From UBA1359 sp029570385 (GTDB taxonomy: Bacteria > Patescibacteriota > Patescibacteriia > Patescibacteriales > Patescibacteriaceae), in the NCBI GenBank assembly GCA_035351315.1, contig DAOPVX010000007.1:1-42067 (forward strand): a stretch of 42,067 nt of DNA, written 5' to 3'. Below, one piece after another: positions 6,706-15,692 of this stretch. The notes beneath the pieces were generated by a model, which saw nothing but the letters and a program-made list of their open reading frames with translations, had not been told where the DNA came from and ran no database searches. Numbering within the stretch: position 1 is the stretch's first letter; every line of letters starts with the position of its first letter. Both the position numbers and the translations under genes were made by a program.

Positions 6706-9387
6706 TTATAATTCAGCCCAATTAAAACCAGTCTTAGCGCTAACCACTAAGCTGACTGTTAAATCAATAACGTCGGTCATTAATTTTGGCACTGCCGTCA
6801 TTATTTTGTCCACCTCTTCGCTAGCTGCCTCAATTAATATCTCGTCGTGAATCTGTAAAATAAGCCTGGCTTGCCGCTGATTAAAATTCTTAGACAACCA
6901 ATCGTCAACTGCAATCATCGCTGCTTTCATGATATCGGCGGCTGTTCCTTGAATCGGTAGATTAATGGCCATTCTCTCGGCAGCACGACGAATAGCCTGA
7001 TTAGGACTATCTAAGTCGGGCAGATAACGACGCCGGCCCCAAACAGTCGCCGCAAAACCCCAATGACGAGCTTGATCAATGGCTTTGTTCATATACTCGG
7101 CAATGCGTGGATAGATAACAAAATATTGATCAATAAAATCCTTGGCCGCACTATAACTGAGTCCGGTTGCTTCCGCCAAACCGTGCGGCCCTTGACCATA
7201 TAGCAAACCAAAATTAACCGCCTTGGCTGCCCGTCGCTGCTGATCGCTAACCTGATCAAGACGAATATCGTTAATCTTGGCTGCCGTGGCCAAGTGAATG
7301 TCTCGACCGGCGGCAAAATCAGCAATCATGCTCGGTTCATTAGCCAGACTAGCCATAATCCTCAACTCAATCTGTGAGTAATCAAAACTAATCAACTGAC
7401 AACCCGGATCAGCAATAAAAGCTTGGCGCAATTTTTTTCCAATTTCCGTCTTGGTTGGAATATTTTGTAAATTCGGTTCACTGGCCGATAACCGCCCCGT
7501 CGCTGTTATCGCTTGTTGAAAATTGGCATGCAATCGACCATCATTATGATTAATTAATTTTGGTAAAGCCAAAGCATAGGTGTTAAGCAGTTTAGATAAT
7601 TCACGATATTCAATCAATAGATTAATTATTGGGTGTTGCTGTTTTAGCTTTTGTAGATTGGCCGCATCGGTTGATGGCCCACTTTTGGTTTTGGCTAGCC
7701 CCTTACTGCTTAATTTTAAATGATCAAATAAAATGACTTGCAGCTGTTTGGGCGAGTTAATATTAAACTCCTGCCCAGCTTGCCGATAAATTTCTTGAGT
7801 GAGTTTGGCTAATTTGGCCTGCCACTCCTTCGCCAAGCTAATCAACCGAGCTTGGTCAATTTTAATACCATTAAGTTCCATCACCGCCAAGACTTTAGTT
7901 AAAGGCAGTTCAATTCTTTGATAAATATCTAATAAGCTGTTGGCTTTTAACTGCTCCGCCAATTTTTGGTGAATAGCCGTCAATTGGCCACAATTTTGAT
8001 AATAATTATCCGTCATTGTTAATGCATCGCCTGCCGGTTCCAAATTAAAACCAACCTGCTGTCCGATATCAACTAAACTAGCTTGTCTGGCTCCAGGATT
8101 AAGTAAATAATTGGCCAATAACGGATCGCCGGCCAAACCGGCAAGCTTAATGGCCGATTTGAATAAAAATTTACTAACCTCTTTAGATTGAAAAATTATT
8201 TTTTTGACCTGCTTGTTCTCAAAAATCGGTTGCCATGGCTTTATAATATCCACTGGCTCATCAGCGCTGCTTTGAAATAATTCCTGTTGAGCTGGGCCGG
8301 CGACAGTAAACTCCAATAATTGATCTGAGCTGCCTAAAATCAATTTAGTTAATCGTTCGCCATCCCATAACGGTAGTAAATTAATCGTTTTTTCAGTATA
8401 TTCAGCCGCCAATCTAGCGGATTCATTAATATTTTTAACGGCAATAATCGGCAACCTAGCCACCGCCGGTGGTTGAGTAACGCTTTTAATTGATCGATCG
8501 GCCAGTTTTTCCAGACGCGGAATTAAGCTACGTAATTGCCAATCCAAAAAAGCTTGGCGCACAGTAATTATGTCAAAGTCGCCAAACCTAGCTACTGGCC
8601 AAACAAAATCCAATGGCACATTGCAGTCAATTGTTGCCAGTTGCTGACTTAAATCTAGGCTGGCTTGATTGTCCTTGATTAATTGCCGCCAGCGCGGCTT
8701 AATTCGTTCATCTACCAAATCAACCGCCAAAACTTCTTGCAATTTATCAAGAGTATCAAAAGATTTTAATAGATCAAGCGCTGTTTTATCACCAATACCA
8801 GGGACGCCGGGAATGTTGTCGCTCGGGTCACCCCGCAGGGCTTTATAGTCAACCACCTGCCGCGGCTCTAATCCTAACACCTGTTTGACTCCCTCCTGGT
8901 TCAAGATAACCGTCTTTTGTAAACCTTGCTTTAGCCAATAAACACTAACCTGCTCATTAACCAGCTGAAAACTATCTTTATCCCCGGTAACAATATAACA
9001 TTGCACACTCGGCGGCACTCTATTAACAACAGTGCCAATAATATCGTCGGCCTCATAGCCAGCCAACTCCAAGACTGGCACTGCCATAGTTTTTAACAAC
9101 TGCTTAATGATTGGAATCTGGCTATATAGTTCATCAGGCTGTTTAATCCGCTGCGCCTTATAATCAACGGATAATTGGTGACGAAAGGTTGGCTCGGGAC
9201 GATCTAGGGCAACTAATAAATATTGCGGTTGTAATTCGCTGACAACTTTAAACAAAACACTAAAAAACCCATAAACAGCATTAGTGGCTTGACCATTATA
9301 TGACAAACCTGATTGAACTGCATAAAATGACCGATAAATAACGGCGTTACCATCGACAACTACCAGTTTTTCCTTAGTGGCTTTCAT
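6706..9387 (-). CDS. polA: DNA polymerase I
   Basis: Repair and Okazaki-fragment polymerase. 893 residues: N-terminal 5'-3' exonuclease (VVDGNAVIYRSFYA at 9-22; GYEADDIIGT; GDKDSFQL; GDPSDNIPGVPGIG), a middle domain, and a family A polymerase domain. Polymerase motif A DYSQIELR has Asp669, motif B RRAAKAVNFGLLYG has Lys722 and Tyr730, and motif C QIHDEIL has Asp848/Glu849. In the middle region the DxE of the 3'-5' exonuclease is not visible (LPLWDGERL stands in its place), so proofreading is probably lost, as in many bacterial PolI. The -10 box TATAAT ends 6 nt before the ATG, which predicts a leaderless transcript. murD follows. Confidence 0.96.
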   Translation of the reverse strand: MKATKEKLVVVDGNAVIYRSFYAVQSGLSYNGQATNAVYGFFSVLFKVVSELQPQYLLVALDRPEPTFRHQLSVDYKAQRIKQPDELYSQIPIIKQLLKTMAVPVLELAGYEADDIIGTVVNRVPPSVQCYIVTGDKDSFQLVNEQVSVYWLKQGLQKTVILNQEGVKQVLGLEPRQVVDYKALRGDPSDNIPGVPGIGDKTALDLLKSFDTLDKLQEVLAVDLVDERIKPRWRQLIKDNQASLDLSQQLATIDCNVPLDFVWPVARFGDFDIITVRQAFLDWQLRSLIPRLEKLADRSIKSVTQPPAVARLPIIAVKNINESARLAAEYTEKTINLLPLWDGERLTKLILGSSDQLLEFTVAGPAQQELFQSSADEPVDIIKPWQPIFENKQVKKIIFQSKEVSKFLFKSAIKLAGLAGDPLLANYLLNPGARQASLVDIGQQVGFNLEPAGDALTMTDNYYQNCGQLTAIHQKLAEQLKANSLLDIYQRIELPLTKVLAVMELNGIKIDQARLISLAKEWQAKLAKLTQEIYRQAGQEFNINSPKQLQVILFDHLKLSSKGLAKTKSGPSTDAANLQKLKQQHPIINLLIEYRELSKLLNTYALALPKLINHNDGRLHANFQQAITATGRLSASEPNLQNIPTKTEIGKKLRQAFIADPGCQLISFDYSQIELRIMASLANEPSMIADFAAGRDIHLATAAKINDIRLDQVSDQQRRAAKAVNFGLLYGQGPHGLAEATGLSYSAAKDFIDQYFVIYPRIAEYMNKAIDQARHWGFAATVWGRRRYLPDLDSPNQAIRRAAERMAINLPIQGTAADIMKAAMIAVDDWLSKNFNQRQARLILQIHDEILIEAASEEVDKIMTAVPKLMTDVIDLTVSLVVSAKTGFNWAEL

Positions 9388-9393
9388 ATTTAT

Positions 9394-9421
9394 ATTATAC
9401 GGGAAAAACAGCGCATTGAAC
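9394..9421 (-). promoter_or_regulatory. polA promoter giving a likely leaderless mRNA
   Basis: Consensus TATAAT on minus at 9399-9394, followed by ATAAAT and then the ATG at 9387. Only a weak -35 is seen (TTCAAT at 15 bp or GTTCAA at 16 bp). With initiation about 7 nt after the -10, transcription would begin at or next to the start codon. Confidence 0.6.
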
Positions 9422-9436
9422 AGCTTAAAATATAAT

Positions 9437-9463
9437 AAAACACCCCTGAAGTCGGGATGTTTT
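9437..9463 (-). terminator. Terminator after the 167-residue membrane-anchored protein gene
   Basis: AAAACACCCC (9437-9446) pairs with GGGATGTTTT (9454-9463), 10 bp with one G-T pair and a 7-nt loop. On minus it is followed by ATTATATTTT. It separates this gene from the polA promoter. Confidence 0.75.
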
Positions 9464-9478
9464 ATGATTGATGATTGG

Positions 9479-9982
9479 TTATTTTAATGACTGGCTGATA
9501 GCTGCCTTCATTTCATCGCTCCACTTATCTTGCCAATCCTTAGGCTGACGATCCCAGAACCGAATTAAATAAACTTGACCGTTTTTAATAGTAATCTTTT
9601 GAAAATCACTCTTGCTTTCCTCATTGTCACTTAAAGCATTCCAGGCTTGTTCATCATAAACTCTGACAATGATTGGTTTGGCATAGCTCGGCAAGGCCTC
9701 ATAAAGATAATCGGGATCGCTAGTCGGCACATAAAACCGAATTTCCCGGTAATCAGCGGAGTTGGTTCTTTCGGTTTGATAATAAATGAACTGTTCTGGT
9801 AAATCTAAACTAAAATTAAGCTCTTGATTACGATAATGATACAAATTATCCCAGCCAAGTTCATCCATATTAATTGGTTGGCGGCGAGGAATAATTCGCC
9901 AGCTTATGACTGCCAAGACTGCCACCCCTAAAACTATAATTAACCAAAACCAAACTGATTTGTTTATTTTCTTTTTTGCCAT
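9479..9982 (-). CDS. Membrane-anchored protein of unknown function
   Basis: 167 residues: a Lys-rich N-terminus, one membrane helix at about residues 10-27 (VWFWLIIVLGVAVLAV), then an extracytoplasmic domain. The stretch YRNQELNFSLDLPEQF (about 50-65) followed by beta-rich sequence resembles the start of PsbP-like folds seen in small bacterial anchored proteins, but this is a weak impression. It lies 3 nt after the stop of the small membrane protein gene at 9986-10219 and shares its promoter. No catalytic motif seen. Confidence 0.7.
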   Translation of the reverse strand: MAKKKINKSVWFWLIIVLGVAVLAVISWRIIPRRQPINMDELGWDNLYHYRNQELNFSLDLPEQFIYYQTERTNSADYREIRFYVPTSDPDYLYEALPSYAKPIIVRVYDEQAWNALSDNEESKSDFQKITIKNGQVYLIRFWDRQPKDWQDKWSDEMKAAISQSLK

Positions 9983-9985
9983 AGC

Positions 9986-10219
9986 TTATTTTTTTATTTT
10001 CCAAAAATTATTTAAATCTTGACTAAACTTCCATAAACGATAAGCGGTAGATAAAAGCGCATAAGCCAGCAATAAAATAACCATGCCCAACACCAATTTG
10101 GCCATAAAATCAGTCCAAACCGTTAAGAAGCTTAGGACTAAAAGTAAAACGCCAACAATGGTTAGACTAACAATTATTTTGTTGAGCCCACCACAAATAG
10201 TTTTAAAAATTTTTTCCAT
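9986..10219 (-). CDS. Small two-helix membrane protein
   Basis: 77 residues starting MEKIFKTI at ATG 10219. An in-frame upstream start at 10255 is rejected because a TATAAT -10 lies between the two (10249-10244), so transcription would begin downstream of it. Two hydrophobic segments: about residues 13-34 and 40-62. The C-terminus is basic. No family recognised. It forms a two-gene unit with the following 167-residue protein. Confidence 0.65.
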   Translation of the reverse strand: MEKIFKTICGGLNKIIVSLTIVGVLLLVLSFLTVWTDFMAKLVLGMVILLLAYALLSTAYRLWKFSQDLNNFWKIKK

Positions 10220-10243
10220 ATAGTTATTAAAATTAATAACTTG

Positions 10244-10249
10244 ATTATA
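10244..10249 (-). promoter_or_regulatory. Extended -10 promoter of the small membrane protein operon
   Basis: Minus strand TGTGCTATAAT: a consensus -10 with an upstream TG. No convincing -35 (TTCTTA at 17 bp). Start predicted near 10237, 18 nt before the ATG at 10219. Confidence 0.6.
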
Positions 10250-10278
10250 GCACAAATGGCTTATTTTAAGAATATTCG

Positions 10279-11244
10279 CTAAGCGATAACAAGTTGGTCG
10301 TTGTCGCCAATAATCTTACCGGGAATAGTAAAGCCAGCCGCTTTTTGATGGCCGCCACCGCCAAGAAGACTGGCCAAAAAAGACATATCAACATTAATCT
10401 GATTAGTTCTTAAACTGCCCTTCAGCTGACCGTCATCGGTTTCAACTAGAAGCAAATTACCCGTCACCCCTTGAAGACTATTAATCAATCCAATCAAGCC
10501 CGATAAATCATCGCTTGTCAACCCGAACTCAACTAAATCTTTCTGTTGAATAATCACTACCGCCAACAAATAATCAGGATTAATTTTCAGACGACTTAAC
10601 GCTCGTCCCCATAATCGCATTACCGCCAAATTCTTACTCGCCAGCGTTTGATTGATAATTTTTGGCAAACGCGCGCCCAAGAGCATCATCTTGGCCGCCA
10701 ATTTAGTGGTTTTTTCAGTAGTGTTGGAATATAAAAAATTACCAGTATCAGTAACCAGGCCAGTTAAAATTGATCGAGCAATTTCAGTGTTAATTGGCCA
10801 ACGAATAGCGGTTAAAAAATCATGAATCACCTCAACTGTAGCTGCCGCCTGACTTTCTTTAAAACTAATATCAGCATAATTATCTTGCGGCTCATGATGA
10901 TCAAATTCAATGATTGTTTGTCCGGGCAAATCTTGTTTTAACCAATCAGCTAATTTGGTCCGGCTAGCGCTGCCACAATCAACCACAATTACCACCGAAA
11001 ACTGTTTAAATTGTTTATACTCAAGCTGATCGGTGAGCTGGCTAATCTTAGACAAAAAACCAAAATTATCACTTGGTTGATTAGCACAATAAGCCAACGC
11101 TGGCTTATCTAATTGAGCGGCTATCTCTAAAAAAATATTGGTCGATGCCAAAGCATCGCCGTCAGGGTTGTGGTGAGCAATAATTAACCATTTTTCAGCT
11201 TGACGCAACACTTGCCAAGCTCGCTTAGCTAACGCCTGATCCAT
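10279..11244 (-). CDS. nrnA: DHH/DHHA1 phosphoesterase, NrnA-type nanoRNase/pAp phosphatase
   Basis: 321 residues. DHH motifs in order: HHNPDGDA (about 24-31), VVDCGS, EFDHHEPQ (about 113-120), and a TDTGNF segment; the DHHA1 C-terminal substrate domain has GGGGHQKAAGF (about 296-306). NrnA proteins degrade 2-5 nt RNA and dephosphorylate pAp with Mn2+. It starts 3 nt after the rbfA stop in the common infB-rbfA-nrnA order. A promoter-less junction and the spacing argue for a single transcript. A different DHH subfamily member remains possible, but context supports this call. Confidence 0.88.
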   Translation of the reverse strand: MDQALAKRAWQVLRQAEKWLIIAHHNPDGDALASTNIFLEIAAQLDKPALAYCANQPSDNFGFLSKISQLTDQLEYKQFKQFSVVIVVDCGSASRTKLADWLKQDLPGQTIIEFDHHEPQDNYADISFKESQAAATVEVIHDFLTAIRWPINTEIARSILTGLVTDTGNFLYSNTTEKTTKLAAKMMLLGARLPKIINQTLASKNLAVMRLWGRALSRLKINPDYLLAVVIIQQKDLVEFGLTSDDLSGLIGLINSLQGVTGNLLLVETDDGQLKGSLRTNQINVDMSFLASLLGGGGHQKAAGFTIPGKIIGDNDQLVIA

Positions 11245-11247
11245 AAG

Positions 11248-11577
11248 CTAATTAACTTGCTCCATAACCCTATCTAAATCAGCAGCTCTCTCAGCGGTAT
11301 CATCGATTAACCAGATAATCCGCGGTATTTTACTAAGACGAGACGCTCGAGCCGCCCGCTTAGCTATTTCAGCTGAATTTTTGCGCAATTGCCGCAAGGC
11401 GGTGCCATACAAACCAATTGGTAAAACCGAAACGCCGACCTTGGCCTCCTGACCGTCGCCGCTTAAATCAACATAAGAGACGGTGATTAAGCCATTATAA
11501 AATTCAACTAACTGATTAACTAATTCGGCTATTTTTTGTCGCAATAAATCATTCAACCGCCTATTATCAACCGCCAT
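11248..11577 (-). CDS. rbfA: Ribosome-binding factor A
   Basis: Late 30S maturation factor that binds near helix 1 of 16S rRNA. 109 residues with a KH-like alpha-beta fold: the N-terminal helix (RRLNDLLRQKIAELV) and a central LITVSYVDLSGDGQEAKVGVSV strand pair are typical, as is the C-terminal IPRIIWLIDDTAERAADLDRVM. Lies 2 nt after the infB stop and 3 nt before nrnA, with no Shine-Dalgarno site, so coupled translation is likely. Length is normal. Confidence 0.93.
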   Translation of the reverse strand: MAVDNRRLNDLLRQKIAELVNQLVEFYNGLITVSYVDLSGDGQEAKVGVSVLPIGLYGTALRQLRKNSAEIAKRAARASRLSKIPRIIWLIDDTAERAADLDRVMEQVN

Positions 11578-11579
11578 AA

Positions 11580-13550
11580 TTACATTTTTTTAAACAATTT
11601 GTCTTCGCGATAAGCCTGAAGAATATCGCCAACCTCAATAGTTGTCTGGCTGCTGACCTGTAATCCACCCTCCTGATCAACTAAAATTTCGCTAACGTCT
11701 TGTCGGCCTGATTGTAATTTTAATAACTTGCCCTGCCCGATAATTTCTTTATTGCGCACGATTTCTAACTGGCAATCGGCTTTAATGCTGCCATCTAAAA
11801 CCTTGCCGCCGACTACCTGACCGTCGCCTTCAAAATGAAAAATCGCCAATACTTTCAAACGACCCAAATCAACTCGCCTAATCTCCGGCTGCATCAAGTC
11901 CTGCATCTCTTTTTTAATCTTATTAATCAAATCATAAATAATCTCATATTGTTCAATAACCACTTCTTTGCTGCGAGCTAAATCTTCAACTTGAGCGCTC
12001 GCTTTCACATTAAAACCAATAATTCTAGCCTGATTAGCTTCAGCTCGCGTAATATCACCCTCGGTAATATTGCCTAAGCTGCGGTGGATAATTCGCACAG
12101 CTACCTCTTCGTTGTTTAATTTTAATAGCGATTCTTCAATAGCTTCACCGCTACCAAACACATCGGACTTTACAATCAGGTTAATTGTCTGCCCGCCAAA
12201 TGATCCATTATCATGAACCCGAGTAATGGCCTGATTATAGCTCTTGGTTGCCACTTTAACCTTATTGCTGCGATCCGCCTGGCCGACGCGCACAACATCA
12301 CCAATCTCTGGAGTCGCCTTCAACCCAATAATTTTAACCGGTGTTGATGGACCGGCTTGTTTAATATTTTGACCGCGATAATTCTTTAGAGCCCGAACAT
12401 GACCATAATACTGTTCATTACAAATCAGCGTGTCACCAATTTTTAGTGTTCCATTCTGCACTAAAACTGTCGCTACTGGTCCTTCGCTTTTATTAACATG
12501 CGATTCAATAATCGTTCCAATCGCTTCTAGTTTTGGATTAGCCAGCCGACTACTTTCCTCTAAATCAGCTAATAAAAGAATAGTATCTAATAAATCCTCA
12601 ATACCTAGCCTCTGTTTGGCCGATATTGGACAAATCACCACTTTACCGCCCCAGTCTTCAGCTAATAAGTTTAATTGATTGGCCAATTCTTGCTTGGCTT
12701 TTTCAATATTAGCCTCTGGCTTATCAATTTTATTGATCGCCACTACAAAAGGAATCTTGGCTTCTTCAATTATTCTATAAGCTTCAATCGTTTGCGGCTT
12801 AACACCATCGTCAGCCGCCACGACCAAGATAGCTAAGTCAGCCACTCTGGCACCGCGCTTACGCATAGCGGTAAAAGCCTCATGGCCAGGAGTATCAATA
12901 AAAGTCACAACCTTACCTTTACGAGTAATCTGGTAAGCACCAATATGTTGAGTAATGCCGCCTGCTTCAGTGGCAACAACATCGGTCGTCCGAATAGCGT
13001 CCAGCAGCTTAGTTTTACCATGATCAACGTGTCCCATTACCACAATAACCGGCGGACGCACCTCTAAATCAGCTTGATCACCTTGATTACGGCGACTTTC
13101 TTCTAGTAAATCAACTTCATCTTTTTTATTGTCAGCGGCATTTTCTACCACCACCTCAATTCCTAACTCGCTACCAATAATCATAGCAGTATCGGCGTCA
13201 ATCTTCTCGTTTAAAGAGGCGAAAATGCCATTTTTCATTAATTCCGCCAAAATACGATTAACCGGTAAACCAAAACTATTGGCCAAATCTTTAATAGTAA
13301 CCACTGAGCCAATTTTGACCACTCGTTGCTCGGCGCGAACAGCGGCCACTGCTTCCTCTTGACGACGCTCTCGTTCTTCGCGATTCTTAAGTTCGCGAAC
13401 CAATCGCGGCCACTCTTTGATAATTCGCTGGGCCAATCGTTGATCAATCTTAATTGCCCGTTGACCAATATCAAAACCGATGCGCGGCAAAATATCGCGT
13501 AACTCTTGCGGTGAAACTCTTAGATGACGAGCTAGCTCAGTAACGTTCAT
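11580..13550 (-). CDS. infB: Translation initiation factor IF-2
   Basis: GTPase delivering fMet-tRNA to the 30S subunit. 656 residues, short because the long N-terminal extension of other bacteria is absent. It has two small IF2_N domains (about 1-52 and 80-135), the G domain with G1 GHVDHGKT (173-180), G3 DTPGHE (219-224) and G4 NKID (273-276), domain II, domain III, and the C-terminal fMet-tRNA-binding domain. First gene of infB-rbfA-nrnA. The usual nusA-infB linkage is broken: nusA lies about 6.7 kb away beyond the origin region. Assignment is firm. Confidence 0.97.
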   Translation of the reverse strand: MNVTELARHLRVSPQELRDILPRIGFDIGQRAIKIDQRLAQRIIKEWPRLVRELKNREERERRQEEAVAAVRAEQRVVKIGSVVTIKDLANSFGLPVNRILAELMKNGIFASLNEKIDADTAMIIGSELGIEVVVENAADNKKDEVDLLEESRRNQGDQADLEVRPPVIVVMGHVDHGKTKLLDAIRTTDVVATEAGGITQHIGAYQITRKGKVVTFIDTPGHEAFTAMRKRGARVADLAILVVAADDGVKPQTIEAYRIIEEAKIPFVVAINKIDKPEANIEKAKQELANQLNLLAEDWGGKVVICPISAKQRLGIEDLLDTILLLADLEESSRLANPKLEAIGTIIESHVNKSEGPVATVLVQNGTLKIGDTLICNEQYYGHVRALKNYRGQNIKQAGPSTPVKIIGLKATPEIGDVVRVGQADRSNKVKVATKSYNQAITRVHDNGSFGGQTINLIVKSDVFGSGEAIEESLLKLNNEEVAVRIIHRSLGNITEGDITRAEANQARIIGFNVKASAQVEDLARSKEVVIEQYEIIYDLINKIKKEMQDLMQPEIRRVDLGRLKVLAIFHFEGDGQVVGGKVLDGSIKADCQLEIVRNKEIIGQGKLLKLQSGRQDVSEILVDQEGGLQVSSQTTIEVGDILQAYREDKLFKKM

Positions 13551-13617
13551 AATTAAAGATAATCAAAATCTAGCCAGTGATTATCGGCCAGAATAAACTA
13601 AATATTTTTCTGCTCTT

Positions 13618-13646
13618 ACCTTACAATATTTTTTCAGTCCAGTCAA
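13618..13646 (-). promoter_or_regulatory. infB operon promoter
   Basis: Minus strand TTGACT (13646-13641), 17 bp, TAAGGT (13623-13618). Start predicted near 13611, giving a leader of about 60 nt. Confidence 0.55.
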
Positions 13647-13660
13647 CCCAAAAAGATAAT

Positions 13661-13685
13661 AAAAGCCCACTAAAAGCGGGCTTTT
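13661..13685 (-). terminator. Terminator after the polytopic membrane protein
   Basis: AAAAGCCC (13661-13668) pairs with GGGCTTTT (13678-13685); the minus strand continues into TTATTATC. It ends the rpmH-rnpA-yidD-yidC-membrane protein unit just after the stop at 13712. Confidence 0.75.
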
Positions 13686-13711
13686 TGCTTATTGAATATC
13701 TTTTGTTCAAT

Positions 13712-14686
13712 TTAACGCCGTTTAAAAATCCGCTTTAACTTACTCATAATCTTTTGATTATCTAGATTATTCATAAAGTTAAGCCACAAACTAACCTCAA
13801 ATACCACCATAAAACCAACCAAAATCAATAAACTGGCAATTAAGAGAATATTAGCAATGGTAATTAATAACAACTGGCTAACCGCCAAATATTTGATTAG
13901 TATTAGCGTTAGTAAAACAAAAGGAATAGCTAATAAATATATAACAAATATCCACAATAAATAAGCCAATAAATTTATTAGTGCAATAATTATTGACATT
14001 TCTAGACTAACTAAAATGTTTCGCTTGAGTAGTTCCCAGGCCTGTCGAGCCGACAGCAATAAATTGCCTTTTTTACTGGTCAATAACAACAATATCCAAT
14101 AGCGAGCCCAAACTGCTATCAACCAAATTGAAGCCAGCGCCAACAAGGATAAAAGCACATATAAGAAAGAACTGATAATCGGCTGATGAATAGCATAAAT
14201 AGCTGCCATTAACGCGCTAATAATTAACAAACATACTAATAATAAAATTTTAACCGCAACTATAGCCCCGACCGCTGGCCAAAATATTGGCCAATTGCTA
14301 ACTAATTGTTTCCAGAGACTAGCCTTTGGTCGAGGAAGTGGCTGTTCGCCAGATTTTAATCCTAATTTAACCTGTTTAACTACGAAAATCTGACTATTAA
14401 CCGCCAAAAACAACACCACCACAACCAAGACAACAATAAGTAAGCAAATCAATAATAGCAGCGGGCTACTAATCGCACCTTTAACAACCATGGTTGCCTT
14501 AGACCAAAATTCAACTAAACTCTGGTTGATTCTTAACCAGCTATTAGTGCCGTCCAACGAACTGAATAGATTGCTATACTGGCCAACATTAGTCAATAAG
14601 GCAGCCAGAACACCGGCAACCCACAACCAACTATTCTTGATGGTGTTGTGCCAGGCCTGTTTAATAATTTGGCGATAAAGAATCAT
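13712..14686 (-). CDS. Polytopic membrane protein of unknown function
   Basis: 324 residues with about five or six hydrophobic segments (about residues 19-35, 74-98, 135-165, 175-205, 225-260, 270-305). The layout resembles uncharacterised bacterial membrane proteins of the glycerophosphodiester-phosphodiesterase-membrane-domain type, but no diagnostic motif is visible. It starts 14 nt after the yidC stop and is the last gene of the rpmH-rnpA-yidD-yidC unit. Its place after the YidC insertase may suggest an envelope role, which is inference. Confidence 0.7.
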   Translation of the reverse strand: MILYRQIIKQAWHNTIKNSWLWVAGVLAALLTNVGQYSNLFSSLDGTNSWLRINQSLVEFWSKATMVVKGAISSPLLLLICLLIVVLVVVVLFLAVNSQIFVVKQVKLGLKSGEQPLPRPKASLWKQLVSNWPIFWPAVGAIVAVKILLLVCLLIISALMAAIYAIHQPIISSFLYVLLSLLALASIWLIAVWARYWILLLLTSKKGNLLLSARQAWELLKRNILVSLEMSIIIALINLLAYLLWIFVIYLLAIPFVLLTLILIKYLAVSQLLLITIANILLIASLLILVGFMVVFEVSLWLNFMNNLDNQKIMSKLKRIFKRR

Positions 14687-14700
14687 ATAGCTTGTTTGAT

Positions 14701-15414
14701 TTAATTATTATGCTTATGTTTTTTAAACCAATAAATTTGTTGCAAAATAGTTAAAATACTAGATAAAAACCAATATAACGACAAACCGCTCGGCAATCTC
14801 CAACAAATAGCGACAGTCATCACTGGCATAAAATACAACATCTGCTTATTCATTATTGACGATAACTCTTCAGCTTGGCCGCCAGCGGCTGGCGGTATTT
14901 GTCGGGTAGCTGTTTTGGCTTGAAAATATTGAGCCAACCCAGTTAAAATTGCCAAAAAAATATTCGGCTTGGACAAATCTATTATACCAAAAGATGTGGT
15001 TTGCAGCAATTCTGGACGGCTAATAAATGGATAAACTAATGCCAATGATTTATTGGATAATCCGTCCCGAAACACCCGAAAAACCGCCCACAAAAAGGGT
15101 AATTGAATTAAAAGGGGCAAGCAGGACGATGTCGGATTAACCTTGGCTTCACGATAAAGCGCCATCATCGCTCGACCTTGCTCCTCTTTATTATCTTTAT
15201 ACTTATTTTGTATTTCTTTGATTTTTGGCTGCAACTGACTAATTACCTGCTGCGACTTTAAAGCTCTTTGTGATAATGGCCATAAAATTAATTTAATGGC
15301 CACCGTCAAGGCCACAATAACTAAACCGATATCATGACCCGGCAAAATATTATAGAAAAAAACCAATAAATTAAGTACTGGTTGATAAAAAATAATTGTA
15401 AAAATATGTCCCAT
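14701..15414 (-). CDS. yidC: Membrane protein insertase YidC (Oxa1 family)
   Basis: Inserts and folds inner-membrane proteins. The ATG at 15414 (MGHIFTIIFY, 237 residues) is preferred over an in-frame TTG at 15447 that overlaps yidD. Oxa1 core: TM1 about 22-45 (IGLVIVALTVAIKLILWPLS), the cytosolic helical hairpin about 50-90 (QPKIKEIQNKYKDNKEEQ), TM2 and the later segments including MNKQMLYFMPVM. The groove position normally Arg in TM1 appears as Lys (VAIKLIL). It lacks the large periplasmic domain of proteobacterial YidC, as in Gram-positive forms. Follows yidD by 14 nt. Confidence 0.93.
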   Translation of the reverse strand: MGHIFTIIFYQPVLNLLVFFYNILPGHDIGLVIVALTVAIKLILWPLSQRALKSQQVISQLQPKIKEIQNKYKDNKEEQGRAMMALYREAKVNPTSSCLPLLIQLPFLWAVFRVFRDGLSNKSLALVYPFISRPELLQTTSFGIIDLSKPNIFLAILTGLAQYFQAKTATRQIPPAAGGQAEELSSIMNKQMLYFMPVMTVAICWRLPSGLSLYWFLSSILTILQQIYWFKKHKHNN

Positions 15415-15428
15415 ATATTTATTAAAAT

Positions 15429-15692
15429 TTAACGAAGCGGATCCCAACCGCCTTTAGACCATGGATGGCAACGCAAAATCCGTCCAATAGACAATAGGCC
15501 GCCCTTTAAAAACCCGTATTTTTTAAAGGCAGCTAGCGAATATTCTGAGCAGGTTGGACGAAAGCGGCAATAACCACTAGAAAAACGACGACTTAAAAAT
15601 CCATGATCCGGTGATAGTGATTTTTGATAAAATCTAATCACCCGACAAGCAACAGCGGCTAAAAAATTGTCTAATGTTCTAATAAACATCAT
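15429..15692 (-). CDS. yidD: Membrane protein insertion efficiency factor YidD
   Basis: Small membrane-associated helper of YidC. The 87-residue form starts at ATG 15692, whose ATGA overlaps the rnpA stop; an in-frame TTG further upstream is less likely. Diagnostic motif: CRFRPTCSEYSLAAFKKYG, followed by RILRCHPWSKGGWDP. Three conserved Cys/His-rich positions are present. Order rpmH-rnpA-yidD-yidC is the classical bacterial order. Confidence 0.93.
   Translation of the reverse strand: MMFIRTLDNFLAAVACRVIRFYQKSLSPDHGFLSRRFSSGYCRFRPTCSEYSLAAFKKYGFLKGGLLSIGRILRCHPWSKGGWDPLR

Noticed and set aside
15415..15447. TTG start of yidC at 15447
   Set aside because: It overlaps yidD coding sequence and adds residues outside the Oxa1 fold; ATG 15414 is better.
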